Shown here piece by piece: positions 1 through 7,734 of a stretch of 64,000 bases of DNA. Position 1 is the first letter of the stretch, and every line of letters begins with the position of its first letter. The notes below the pieces were generated by a model, which was not told the origin of the DNA, made no database searches, and worked only from the letters and a program-made list of their open reading frames with translations. The stretch spans positions 62,001-126,000 of the forward strand of contig NZ_PVBR01000010.1 of NCBI RefSeq assembly GCF_002980495.1, given 5' to 3'. The position numbers were made by a program, and so were the translations under genes. The stretch is from Phyllobacterium phragmitis (GTDB lineage Bacteria > Pseudomonadota > Alphaproteobacteria > Rhizobiales > Rhizobiaceae).

Positions 1-36
1 CTTCTCACCAATCAGTTCGGATATGCTTGCTTTCAT
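1..36 (-). CDS. possible 5' end of a divergent regulator (partial)
   Basis: Reading leftward, an ATG at 36 opens 12 codons that run off the window edge (peptide MKASISELIGEK). An in-frame GTG lies six codons upstream. The peptide resembles the extreme N-terminus of XRE/cupin regulators, which often begin with a motif ending in IGEK, and such PuuR-like regulators commonly face gamma-glutamyl amine operons. Only 36 bases are visible, so this is a context-led guess; a non-coding edge is equally possible. Confidence 0.3.
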   Translation of the reverse strand, partial: MKASISELIGEK

Positions 37-203
37 TTCCTTCGCCTGTTCCACCCGCGGTTTTCTTTTCGTCTTACAGCATATGCATCGAAACGGTCGG
101 AAAAATTCATATTTGACAAATTTGCCGGATATGTATCAAATCATACGAGAATGGAAATTAAAATAGATGCTGTAACAAACAGTACACTCCTCGGGAACAC
201 GAA

Positions 204-968
204 ATGGTTGACGCGATCACGGCTGCTGACGTTGAGAATCCGGTCAGGATTACGAACAGGCACGGCAAAAGCCCGATGCTGCTGCTCTGCGACCATGCGT
301 CGAACCATATCCCCGCCGGCTTTGACACGCTCGGACTGACGCACGAGGAACTTCAACGCCACATCGCGTGGGACCCTGGCGCCATAGGCGTGGCCCGCGA
401 AATGAGCCGCCACCTCGACGCTCCGCTGGTCGAATCCTGCATCTCCCGCCTCATCATCGATTGCAATCGGCCCCTCGATGCGCCTGATCTCGTCCCGGGC
501 TCGAGCGAACTGACCGCCATTCCGGGCAACCAGAGTTTGAGCGCCAATGAGATCGCCGAGAGAGTGGCCCTGTCGCACGCGCCCTATCATGCAGCGGTCG
601 AAGCTCTGATAGCGTCGCGCGTCGCAGCCGGCATCGCGCCGGTTCTCATCGCCATCCATACGTTCACGCGCGTCTATCGCGGCAGGGAACGCCCCTGGCA
701 TATCGGCATCATCCATGACGACGATATCAGGCTCGCCAAACCCGTCATTGCCGGACTGCAGGCGGAAGCAGGCCTTTGCGTCGGGATAAACCAACCCTAT
801 TCGCCGGCTGATCGGGTTTACTATACGCTGGAGCGCCACGCACGGACCAACGGCCTGCAGGCGGTCATGATCGAGATCCGCAACGATCTCGTGACGACTG
901 AGGAAGAAGAAAAACAATGGGGCGAGAGGCTCGCCCGCATCCTGGGAGAGACACAAGGAGAAATTTGA
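204..968 (+). CDS. N-formylglutamate amidohydrolase-family hydrolase
   Basis: A 254-residue cytoplasmic hydrolase of the predicted N-formylglutamate amidohydrolase family (COG3931 type). It has the early motif LLLCDHASNHIP (residues about 26-37), a conserved AIHTFTRVYRG segment mid-protein and a C-terminal MIEIRNDL motif. Family members cleave the amide of N-acylated glutamate. It is the first gene of a same-strand cluster with an amino-alcohol permease, a glutamine-synthetase-like ligase, an aldehyde dehydrogenase and an iron alcohol dehydrogenase. I infer that it hydrolyses a gamma-glutamyl amide intermediate, releasing glutamate, rather than serving histidine breakdown; a different family member lies at about 52-53 kb. 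The ATG at 204 follows a weak ribosome site (GGGAAC). Confidence 0.85.
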   Translation: MVDAITAADVENPVRITNRHGKSPMLLLCDHASNHIPAGFDTLGLTHEELQRHIAWDPGAIGVAREMSRHLDAPLVESCISRLIIDCNRPLDAPDLVPGSSELTAIPGNQSLSANEIAERVALSHAPYHAAVEALIASRVAAGIAPVLIAIHTFTRVYRGRERPWHIGIIHDDDIRLAKPVIAGLQAEAGLCVGINQPYSPADRVYYTLERHARTNGLQAVMIEIRNDLVTTEEEEKQWGERLARILGETQGEI

Positions 969-1034
969 TGCCGCCGTATCAGGCGGACGCGAATGCACTG
1001 AAGTCAACCAAGCAAATTGACAGGGGAAACCAAA

Positions 1035-2561
1035 ATGGCAAGTGCAGACAAGAAAGTCGTCGGCAGCGTCGCTTATCAGACGCGCGACAAGAATTATTTC
1101 GAGAGCCGGCAGCTCATACGCCACGCCAATGTATGGCACCTGTGGGCGCTCGGCGTAGGCGCGGTGATATCGGGCCATTTCTCCGGCTGGAACGGCGGTC
1201 TGCTGCAAGGCGGCTGGGGCGGCATGTTCATCGCCACAATCATCATCGCCATCATGTATCTGGGGCTGACCTTCGCCATCGCGGAAATGTCGCCCGCTTT
1301 GCCGCACACGGGTGCGGCCTATTCGTTTGCCCGCACATCCATGGGCCCATGGGGCGGCTTCGTCACAGGGCTGGCGGAAAATGTCGAATATGTCCTGACG
1401 CCTGCCGTCATCGTCTTCTTCATCGGCTCATACCTTACGGGCATTTTCGGCACCTCGGCGGAATTCCAGCCGGTCTGGTGGATCGCCGCCTATATCGTCT
1501 TCCTCGGGCTCAACATCTGGGGCGTCGCGCTGTCCTTCCGCGTGACGCTTGTTGTGACCCTTCTGGCGCTGCTCTGCCTCGTCGTGTTCTGGTTCTCGGC
1601 GCTCAGTCACATGGATTTCTCACGCTGGGCGCTCAATATCGGCCCCGGCGGCGTCGAACTGCCCGAAGGCAACGGACCGTTCCTCCCAAACGGCATCGGC
1701 GGCGCGCTCGCCGCCCTGCCCTTCGCCGTCTGGCTGTTTCTCGCCATCGAGCAGTTGCCGCTGGCCGCCGAAGAATCGATCGACCCGAAGCGCGACATGC
1801 CGAAGGGCATCATTCTGGGCATACTGACGCTGATCGTCTCGGCCTTCGCCATCCTGACGCTCAACCCGTCGGTGATCGGCATCGGCTCGTTTGCGCTCGG
1901 CTCATCCGGTGAGCCGCTGCTCGATGGCTTCAAGGCGATCTATGGCGAAGGCATCGCCAAGGGGCTGGCGCTGGTCGCAGTGCTGGGCCTCATCGCCTCG
2001 TTCCACACCATCATCTTTGCGCAAGGGCGGCAAATCTTCTCGCTGAGCCGCGCCGGCTATTTCCCGACCTTCCTGTCGGTCACGCACGGCACACGCAAGA
2101 CCCCGCATGTCGCCATGATCGGCGGCGCGCTTCTGGGGCTGGCGGTGATCCTCACCCTCTGGTTCCTGCTCGGCTCGGAAAGAGGCGGCGCGGCCATCGG
2201 CTTCACGCTGCTCAACATGGCGGTGTTCGGCGCGATGCTCAGCTACATCATGCAGGCGGTGTCCTTCATCCTGCTGCGCCGGAACCAGCCGAACATGCAA
2301 CGGCCCTTCCGCAATCCGTTCGGCATACCCGGCGCGGTGCTCACCATCGTCATCGCCTTCGTCACGCTCTATTTCCAGCTCGCTGACCCGGTCTACCGCC
2401 AGGGCATTCTCGGCGTCGCCCTCTGGTTCGCCGTATTCATCGCCTATTTCGCCCTCATCGGTCGTCACAAGCTGATCCTGTCGCCGGAAGAGGAGTTCGC
2501 GCTGGAGCACGGGGCAGCCGCCAAGGCCGTACCGGAGGCTACGGGTCAAGTCGCGTCCTAA
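1035..2561 (+). CDS. eat: APC-family permease, ethanolamine permease-like
   Basis: A 508-residue integral membrane transporter with about 12 hydrophobic segments, of the amino acid-polyamine-organocation superfamily. The N-terminal region (ALGVGAVISGHFSGWNGG, then a Gly-rich segment and IAEMSPALPHTGAAYSF) matches the pattern of ethanolamine permeases in this superfamily. The ATG at 1035 is preferred over the upstream in-frame TTG at 1017 because AGGGG lies about 9 bases before it. It sits 66 bp after the amidohydrolase and upstream of the glutamine-synthetase-like gene. The substrate is therefore probably ethanolamine or another small amine, but this rests on family resemblance and context only. 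Confidence 0.85.
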   Translation: MASADKKVVGSVAYQTRDKNYFESRQLIRHANVWHLWALGVGAVISGHFSGWNGGLLQGGWGGMFIATIIIAIMYLGLTFAIAEMSPALPHTGAAYSFARTSMGPWGGFVTGLAENVEYVLTPAVIVFFIGSYLTGIFGTSAEFQPVWWIAAYIVFLGLNIWGVALSFRVTLVVTLLALLCLVVFWFSALSHMDFSRWALNIGPGGVELPEGNGPFLPNGIGGALAALPFAVWLFLAIEQLPLAAEESIDPKRDMPKGIILGILTLIVSAFAILTLNPSVIGIGSFALGSSGEPLLDGFKAIYGEGIAKGLALVAVLGLIASFHTIIFAQGRQIFSLSRAGYFPTFLSVTHGTRKTPHVAMIGGALLGLAVILTLWFLLGSERGGAAIGFTLLNMAVFGAMLSYIMQAVSFILLRRNQPNMQRPFRNPFGIPGAVLTIVIAFVTLYFQLADPVYRQGILGVALWFAVFIAYFALIGRHKLILSPEEEFALEHGAAAKAVPEATGQVAS

Positions 2562-2569
2562 GCGTAGCG

Positions 2570-2694
2570 CCCTCCTTCCCCCTTGCGGGGAAGGTGCCCG
2601 CGTTAGCGGGCGGATGGGGGTGGTGACGATTGTGTTCAATACTGCACCACCCCCACCCGGCCCTACGGGCCACCCTCCCCGCAAGGGGGAGGGA
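2570..2694. repeat. palindromic intergenic element (family A)
   Basis: Nested inverted repeats fill the gap between the permease and the ligase gene. The outer arms are CCCTCCTTCCCCCTTGCGGG and its near complement at the right end. Inner arms GGGGGTGGTG and CACCACCCCC flank a 19-base centre. It resembles the mosaic palindromic elements scattered through Hyphomicrobiales genomes. Transcribed, it would fold into a long hairpin between two genes of one operon. A related element lies at 7617-7727. Confidence 0.8.
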
Positions 2695-2736
2695 AAGCGC
2701 AGCACCTAAAATCCATCCCATCCGCCGGAGACAGCA

Positions 2737-4104
2737 ATGCCTGGAAATCTCACCTTCAAAGAACTTAAAAAACAAGTCGCGGATGGCGCCATCGACACCG
2801 TTCTCGCCTGCTTCGTCGATATGCAGGGCCGGCTGATCGGCAAGCGATTCCACGGCAGCTTTTTTCTTGAATCGGCCCATGACGAAACCCATGGCTGCGA
2901 TTACCTGCTTGCCAACGATATCGATATGGAGCCGGTGCCCGGCTACACGGCGGCAAGCTGGAAGAAGGGCTATGGCGATTTCGTCATCAAGCCGGATCTC
3001 TCGACCATCCGCCGCATTCCATGGCTCGAAAAGACCGCGCTGGTTCTCTGCGATGTGCTCGACCACCACCACCACGAAGACCTGCCGCATTCGCCGCGCG
3101 GCATCCTCAAGCGGCAATTGGTGCGGCTGAAAGAACGCGGCTACCTCGCCTATTTCGCCTCCGAGCTTGAATTCTACCTCTTCGACGAGACCTATGAGAG
3201 CGCGCGGTCCAAGCACTGGCAGGGAATGGCGACCGCCTCGCCCTATATCCAGGATTACGTGATCCAGATGACCACCAAGGAAGACGCGGTGATGCGCGCC
3301 ATCCGCAACGGGCTTTTCGATGCCGGCATCCCGGTCGAGAACTCCAAGGGCGAATGGGGTCCGGGCCAGGAGGAAATCAACGTCCGCTACTCGGAAGCGC
3401 TGGAGATGGCCGACCGTCATGTGGTGATGAAAAACGGCTGCAAGGAGATCGCCACCCAGATGGGCAAGGCCATCACCTTCATGGCGAAATATGATTATTC
3501 ACTCGCCGGAAGCTCCAGCCACATCCACAATTCATTGTGGAGCGCCGATGGCAAGACATCGCTTTTCCACGATCCAAAGGCCGAACACGGCATGTCGGCG
3601 CTCATGCGCTCATGGGTGGCGGGGCAGTTGAAATATGCTGATGATTTCACCCTGCTGCTGGCGCCCTATATCAACTCCTACAAGCGTTTTCAGGTAGGCA
3701 CCTTTGCGCCCACCAAGATGGTCTGGAGCCGCGACAACCGCACGGCGGGCTTCCGCCTTTGCGGCGAAAACTCGAAGGCCATCCGCATCGAATGCCGCAT
3801 CGGCGGCGCTGATTTGAACCCCTACCTCGCCTTCGCCGGCCTGATCGCGGCAGGATTGGCCGGTATCGATGAGAATCTCGAACTGGCCAAGCCCTTCGAG
3901 GGTGACGCCTATGGCGAGCAGCTTCCTGAAATTCCCAAGACGCTGCGCGAGGCAACCGATATATTCGCCAAATCGGAGATACTGAAATCCGCATTGGGCG
4001 AAGAGGTGATCGAGCATTATGTTCACACAGCCCGCTGGGAACAGCTCGAATACGACCGCCGCGTCACGGATTGGGAACTGCATCGCGGATTTGAGCGGTA
4101 TTAG
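2737..4104 (+). CDS. glutamine synthetase-family gamma-glutamyl-amine ligase
   Basis: 455 residues with a short N-terminal beta-grasp domain (about 5-110) and the C-terminal catalytic domain. Catalytic-domain motifs include the GSSSHIHNSLW segment that binds glutamate/nucleotide and the Arg-rich ICRIGG-like metal/phosphate region (RIECRIGGADLNPYLA). It is nearer to the GlnT/PuuA-type ligases than to housekeeping GlnA, which is usually about 469 residues and ends with an adenylylation loop not seen here. PuuA relatives join glutamate to an amine using ATP. With an ethanolamine-type permease upstream and two dehydrogenases downstream, I infer gamma-glutamylethanolamide synthetase activity. A palindromic repeat separates it from the permease. 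Confidence 0.85.
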   Translation: MPGNLTFKELKKQVADGAIDTVLACFVDMQGRLIGKRFHGSFFLESAHDETHGCDYLLANDIDMEPVPGYTAASWKKGYGDFVIKPDLSTIRRIPWLEKTALVLCDVLDHHHHEDLPHSPRGILKRQLVRLKERGYLAYFASELEFYLFDETYESARSKHWQGMATASPYIQDYVIQMTTKEDAVMRAIRNGLFDAGIPVENSKGEWGPGQEEINVRYSEALEMADRHVVMKNGCKEIATQMGKAITFMAKYDYSLAGSSSHIHNSLWSADGKTSLFHDPKAEHGMSALMRSWVAGQLKYADDFTLLLAPYINSYKRFQVGTFAPTKMVWSRDNRTAGFRLCGENSKAIRIECRIGGADLNPYLAFAGLIAAGLAGIDENLELAKPFEGDAYGEQLPEIPKTLREATDIFAKSEILKSALGEEVIEHYVHTARWEQLEYDRRVTDWELHRGFERY

Positions 4105-4134
4105 AGGAGTGTCTGATTTAATGGAATCGCGAGG

Positions 4135-4295
4135 CACCCCCCTCTCTGCCTTGCCAGGCATCTCCCCCACAAGGGGGGAGATTGGCTGACACGACCATGC
4201 TACCCAATCTTCAACATCTGCGATTGGTGCCAACGCTTATGAAGGCGTAATCTCCCCCCTTGTGGGGGAGATGGCTGGCAAGCCAGAGGGGGGTG
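4135..4295. repeat. palindromic intergenic element (family B)
   Basis: Two inverted arms of about 47 bases surround a 65-base centre. The left arm begins CACCCCCCTCTCTGCC and ends AGGGGGGAGATT; the right arm is its near complement, ending CCAGAGGGGGGTG. Each arm also folds on itself (CTCCCCCACAAGGGGGGAG). It fills the 230-bp gap between the ligase and aldehyde dehydrogenase genes. Copies or relatives occur at 26429-26589 and, reduced, at 33884-33915. Confidence 0.85.
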
Positions 4296-4335
4296 TTCTG
4301 TCCCGCCAGCGGTAAAATGAAAGGGAAAAAACAAA

Positions 4336-5733
4336 ATGACCGAAACGGTGAAGATCGTCTCACCCATCGATGGCTCCATCTATGCGGAACGCCCAGTCGC
4401 CAGCGACAAGTCGCTCGACGCGGCGGTGGAAGCTGCGCGGAAAGCTCAAGGTCCATGGGCTGAAACGCCGATGCTTGAGCGCGGACGTTATTGCCTCGCC
4501 GCCCTCGAAGCGCTCATAGCCATGAATGACGAGATCGTGCCGGAACTTAGCTGGCAGATGGGCCGCCCGGTGCGCTATGGCGGCGAGAAGGGCGGCCTCG
4601 AGGAACGCACGCGCTACATGGTGCAGATCGCCGAAGACGCGTTGAAGCCCGTCATCGCCCCCCTCATATCCAATGACAGGCCCGGCTTCCGCCGCTATGT
4701 CAAGCATGTGCCGCTGGGCATCGTCATGGTCATCGCGCCATGGAACTACCCCTATCTCACTGCCATCAACACCATCATGCCGGCGCTGATTGCCGGCAAT
4801 ACCGTGCTCTTGAAACATGCCGCCCAGACGCTTCTGGCGGGCGAGCGTTTCCAGCAGGCCTTCGACAAGGCTGGCCTGCCCAAGGGTGTCTTCCAGAATA
4901 TCGTGCTCAACCACGGGCAGACGGAAAGACTGCTCGCCTCTGGCCGCATCGATCATGTGAATTTCACCGGCTCGGTCGGCGGCGGCAAGGCGATTGAAAA
5001 GGCCGCAGCAGGCACTTTCATGACGCTGGGGCTGGAGCTTGGCGGCAAGGATCCGGCTTACGTCCTGCCCGACGCCGATCTCGACCACGCGGTCGCCAAT
5101 CTGGTCGATGGCGCGTTCTTCAACACCGGCCAGTGCTGTTGCGGCATCGAGCGCATCTATGTGCATGAGGATGTCTACGACAAATTCGTCGATGGTTTCA
5201 TCGACCTTACCCGGCAATATGTCATCGGCAATCCGCTCGATCAGGCCACCACCATGGGACCGATGGCACAAACCCGCTTCGCCGATCTGATCCGCGAGCA
5301 GAAGGCGGAAGCGCAGCACTTGGGCGCCAAGGCGCATATCGACATGAGATTGGCCGAGGACAGGCCGGGCTCGCCCTATCTCGCGCCGGACGTGCTGACC
5401 AATGTCGATCACCAGATGAGCGTCATGCGCGAGGAAAGCTTCGGCCCCATCGTCGGCATCATGAAAGTGCGGGGTGACGAGGAAGCGCTGGCGCTGATGA
5501 ACGACAGCCCCTACGGCCTCACCGCCTCGCTATGGACCGCCGACACCGACCACGCGGCGCTGCTCGGCGACCGGATCGAGACCGGCACGGTGTTCATGAA
5601 CCGCTGCGACTATCTCGACCCCGCATTGGTCTGGACCGGCGTCAAGGACACCGGCAAGGGCGCCGCCCTCTCCGCCATCGGCTTCGCCAACCTCACCCGC
5701 CCCAAATCCTATCATTTGCGCGAGACGATCTGA
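4336..5733 (+). CDS. NAD(P)-dependent aldehyde dehydrogenase
   Basis: A 465-residue soluble aldehyde dehydrogenase of usual family length. It shows the cofactor-binding APWNYPY motif, the FTGSVGGGK turn, the catalytic Glu region LELGGKDPAYV, and the nucleophile region GQCCCGIERIYVHEDVY with Cys at about residues 267-269. The C-terminal SFGPIVGI and PYGLTASLWTAD segments are also typical. It follows the ligase across a palindromic element and precedes an iron alcohol dehydrogenase by 26 bp. In the inferred route it would oxidise a gamma-glutamylated aldehyde, made from gamma-glutamylethanolamide, to gamma-glutamylglycine. The substrate is inferred, not seen; the enzyme class is clear. Confidence 0.9.
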   Translation: MTETVKIVSPIDGSIYAERPVASDKSLDAAVEAARKAQGPWAETPMLERGRYCLAALEALIAMNDEIVPELSWQMGRPVRYGGEKGGLEERTRYMVQIAEDALKPVIAPLISNDRPGFRRYVKHVPLGIVMVIAPWNYPYLTAINTIMPALIAGNTVLLKHAAQTLLAGERFQQAFDKAGLPKGVFQNIVLNHGQTERLLASGRIDHVNFTGSVGGGKAIEKAAAGTFMTLGLELGGKDPAYVLPDADLDHAVANLVDGAFFNTGQCCCGIERIYVHEDVYDKFVDGFIDLTRQYVIGNPLDQATTMGPMAQTRFADLIREQKAEAQHLGAKAHIDMRLAEDRPGSPYLAPDVLTNVDHQMSVMREESFGPIVGIMKVRGDEEALALMNDSPYGLTASLWTADTDHAALLGDRIETGTVFMNRCDYLDPALVWTGVKDTGKGAALSAIGFANLTRPKSYHLRETI

Positions 5734-5759
5734 AAGCCAACCGCCTGAAAGACAAGTGC

Positions 5760-6932
5760 ATGACCAAATTCTTCTCCAAATGGAACTACCCCACAACAGT
5801 GCTTTTCGGCGAGGGGCGCATCGGGGAACTGCCCGATGTCCTCGCCAGTGCGGGCATCGCCAATCCTCTGTTCGTCACCGACCCCGGCCTCGCAAGGCTG
5901 CCGGTCGTCGCGAGCACACTGAAGATTCTCGACGATTCCAGCGTATCCTACGGTGTCTTTTCCGAGGTTAAGCCCAATCCGGTGGAATCCAATCTCAACG
6001 CCGGCGTGAATATCTTCCGGGACGGCGGACACGACGGCGTGATCGCCTTTGGCGGCGGTTCGGCATTGGACCTGGGCAAGCTCGTCGCCTTCATGGCCGG
6101 TCAAAGCCGCCCGGTCTGGGATTTCGAGGATGTCGATGACTGGTGGACGCGCGCCGACGCCAGCGCCATCGCGCCTGTTATCGCCGTGCCGACCACCGCG
6201 GGCACCGGATCGGAAGTCGGCCGTGCGGCGGTCATCACCAACGAGGCGACCCATACGAAGAAGGTCATCTTCCATCCGAAGATGCTGCCGGTAACCGTCA
6301 TCGCCGACCCCGAACTCTCCATGGGAATGCCGCCTTTCGTCACGGCTGGAACCGGCATGGATGCATTCGCCCATTGCCTGGAAGCCTATTGCGCGCCGGG
6401 CTACCATCCGATGGCCGACGGTATCGCCGTCGAAGGCATGCGCCTCGTCTTCGAAAACCTGCCCAAGGCCTATGCGGACGGCAAGGATCTGACGGCGCGC
6501 GCCAATATGATGAGCGCCGCCGCCATGGGCGCCACCGCTTTCCAGAAGGGGCTCGGCGCGATCCATTCGCTGTCGCATCCCATCGGCGCTCTCTACGACA
6601 CGCATCACGGCATGACCAATGCGGTGTTCATGCCCTATGTGCTGGCCTTCAACCGCGACGTCGTCGAGGAACGCATTATCCGCCTGTCGCGCTATCTCGG
6701 CATCAAGGGCGGCTTCAACGGCTTTGCCAAGGCCGTCCTGAAACTACGCAAGCAGCTGAAGGTGCCGCACAAGCTGCCGGGGCTGATCAAGGGCCTGGAG
6801 ATGGACGACAAGCGGAAGGCGCTGATCGCCGACATGGCGGTGGTCGACCCAACCGCCGGGGGCAATCCGGTGCAACTGACGAAGAAGAACGTCCTGGAAC
6901 TGCTGAACGCTTCCATCGAGGGGAAGCTCTGA
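5760..6932 (+). CDS. iron-containing alcohol dehydrogenase
   Basis: A 390-residue group III alcohol dehydrogenase. The nucleotide-binding GGGSALDLGK (GGGS signature) is near residue 100, followed by PTTAGTGSEVGRAAVI. The metal ligands sit in DAFAHCLEAYCAPGYHPMADG and in the Gly/His-rich SLSHPIGALYDTHHGMTNAVF segment. The ATG at 5760 gives the normal N-terminus, although the frame stays open upstream into the aldehyde dehydrogenase gene. It is the last gene of the operon. An alcohol dehydrogenase in a gamma-glutamyl pathway suggests the imported amine carries a hydroxyl group, as ethanolamine does; that is an inference from gene content. Confidence 0.9.
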   Translation: MTKFFSKWNYPTTVLFGEGRIGELPDVLASAGIANPLFVTDPGLARLPVVASTLKILDDSSVSYGVFSEVKPNPVESNLNAGVNIFRDGGHDGVIAFGGGSALDLGKLVAFMAGQSRPVWDFEDVDDWWTRADASAIAPVIAVPTTAGTGSEVGRAAVITNEATHTKKVIFHPKMLPVTVIADPELSMGMPPFVTAGTGMDAFAHCLEAYCAPGYHPMADGIAVEGMRLVFENLPKAYADGKDLTARANMMSAAAMGATAFQKGLGAIHSLSHPIGALYDTHHGMTNAVFMPYVLAFNRDVVEERIIRLSRYLGIKGGFNGFAKAVLKLRKQLKVPHKLPGLIKGLEMDDKRKALIADMAVVDPTAGGNPVQLTKKNVLELLNASIEGKL

Positions 6933-6938
6933 AATACT

Positions 6939-6968
6939 GAGGGCGCGGAAAGGGAATTTCGCGCTCTC
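6939..6968. terminator. bidirectional terminator-like hairpin
   Basis: Arms GAGGGCGCG and CGCGCTCTC (one G:U pair) enclose an A/T-containing loop in the 45-bp gap between the convergent alcohol dehydrogenase and acetyltransferase genes. No long T-run follows on either strand, so efficiency is uncertain. Confidence 0.55.
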
Positions 6969-6977
6969 GTATGATTA

Positions 6978-7562
6978 TCAGGCGGAGAGGCGAAGCGCCT
7001 CTTGTCCACTGGCCATACGGCGACCGGATGGCGTGAGAATCCCCCGCGCGCCGTCGAGATGGCCGGGCTTCAACTCCAGTGCCAGAAAACGACGCCGCTC
7101 GACCGGACCGGGCATCGCCAGAGCTGCAACCTTATCGCCGGAAAAGCCGAACCGCGCGTAATATTCAAGGTCGCCGACCAGCAGGATCGCGCCAGCCCCA
7201 AGCCGTGCCGCCTCGCTAATCGCCTGGCGCATCAGCGCCGATCCGATGCCCAGCCCTTCGGCCGACGGGTCAACTGCCAGCGGGCCGAGCAGCAGCGCCG
7301 GCACATGAGCGCCCGATCCATCACGCCCCGCACGGATATCCCAAAGTCGGACGGTTCCAAGCAAAGTGCCGTCTGGCCCACGCGCGGCAAAGGCCAGCCC
7401 GGCAGCGGGAATCCGCCCGCGCCGCAGCTTTTCGGAGGATTTGCGGTGGCGGCCCTCGCCCATCGCGCGGTCTAGCAGCGCCTCGCGGGCAGCCACATCA
7501 AGCGCCGCCTCGGCGTGGATGACGAAGGGCTGATTGTCGATCTGGGAAACTGTCGCGTTCAT
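6978..7562 (-). CDS. GNAT-family N-acetyltransferase (YhbS-like)
   Basis: About 194 residues from the ATG at 7562; an ATG at 7574 is also possible and neither has a clear ribosome site. The acetyl-CoA-binding core is visible as LLLGPLAVDPSAEGLGIGSALM, where the GLGIGS loop is the pyrophosphate-binding turn. It is followed by ILVGDLEYYARFGFSG, typical of predicted YhbS-type N-acetyltransferases. The substrate cannot be deduced. It converges on the alcohol dehydrogenase and follows the ornithine decarboxylase on the opposite side of a palindromic element, so it is probably an independent unit. Confidence 0.85.
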   Translation of the reverse strand: MNATVSQIDNQPFVIHAEAALDVAAREALLDRAMGEGRHRKSSEKLRRGRIPAAGLAFAARGPDGTLLGTVRLWDIRAGRDGSGAHVPALLLGPLAVDPSAEGLGIGSALMRQAISEAARLGAGAILLVGDLEYYARFGFSGDKVAALAMPGPVERRRFLALELKPGHLDGARGILTPSGRRMASGQEALRLSA

Positions 7563-7616
7563 TGTCGTGACCATCGGTCTGGAGCAGTTTGGTTTTGATG
7601 GAGTTGCGTGCAAGTT

Positions 7617-7727
7617 GCCCCTCACCCTTACCCTCTCCCCGCAAGCGGGGCGAGGGGGGCATCGGCGTTGCCGCTTCGCCCTTCTCCCCGCGTGCGGGGA
7701 GAAGGTGCCGGCAGGCGGATGAGGGGC
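7617..7727. repeat. palindromic intergenic element (family A-like)
   Basis: The element runs from GCCCCTCACCC to GGATGAGGGGC, which are near complements. Inside are two self-complementary hairpins, CTCCCCGCAAGCGGGG and TTCTCCCCGCGTGCGGGGAG. It fills the gap between the ornithine decarboxylase end and the acetyltransferase start, so it may also serve as the decarboxylase's transcript end. Confidence 0.75.
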
Positions 7728-7734
7728 TTTTCGC

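Noticed and set aside
141-1307. 388-codon minus-strand frame opposite the first two genes
   Set aside because: It spans an intergenic promoter and two real genes and shows no recognisable protein motif.
917-1912. Long plus-strand frame overlapping the permease gene
   Set aside because: It is Arg-rich, has no family resemblance, and lies in the shadow of a clear membrane-protein frame; high-GC DNA gives many such frames.
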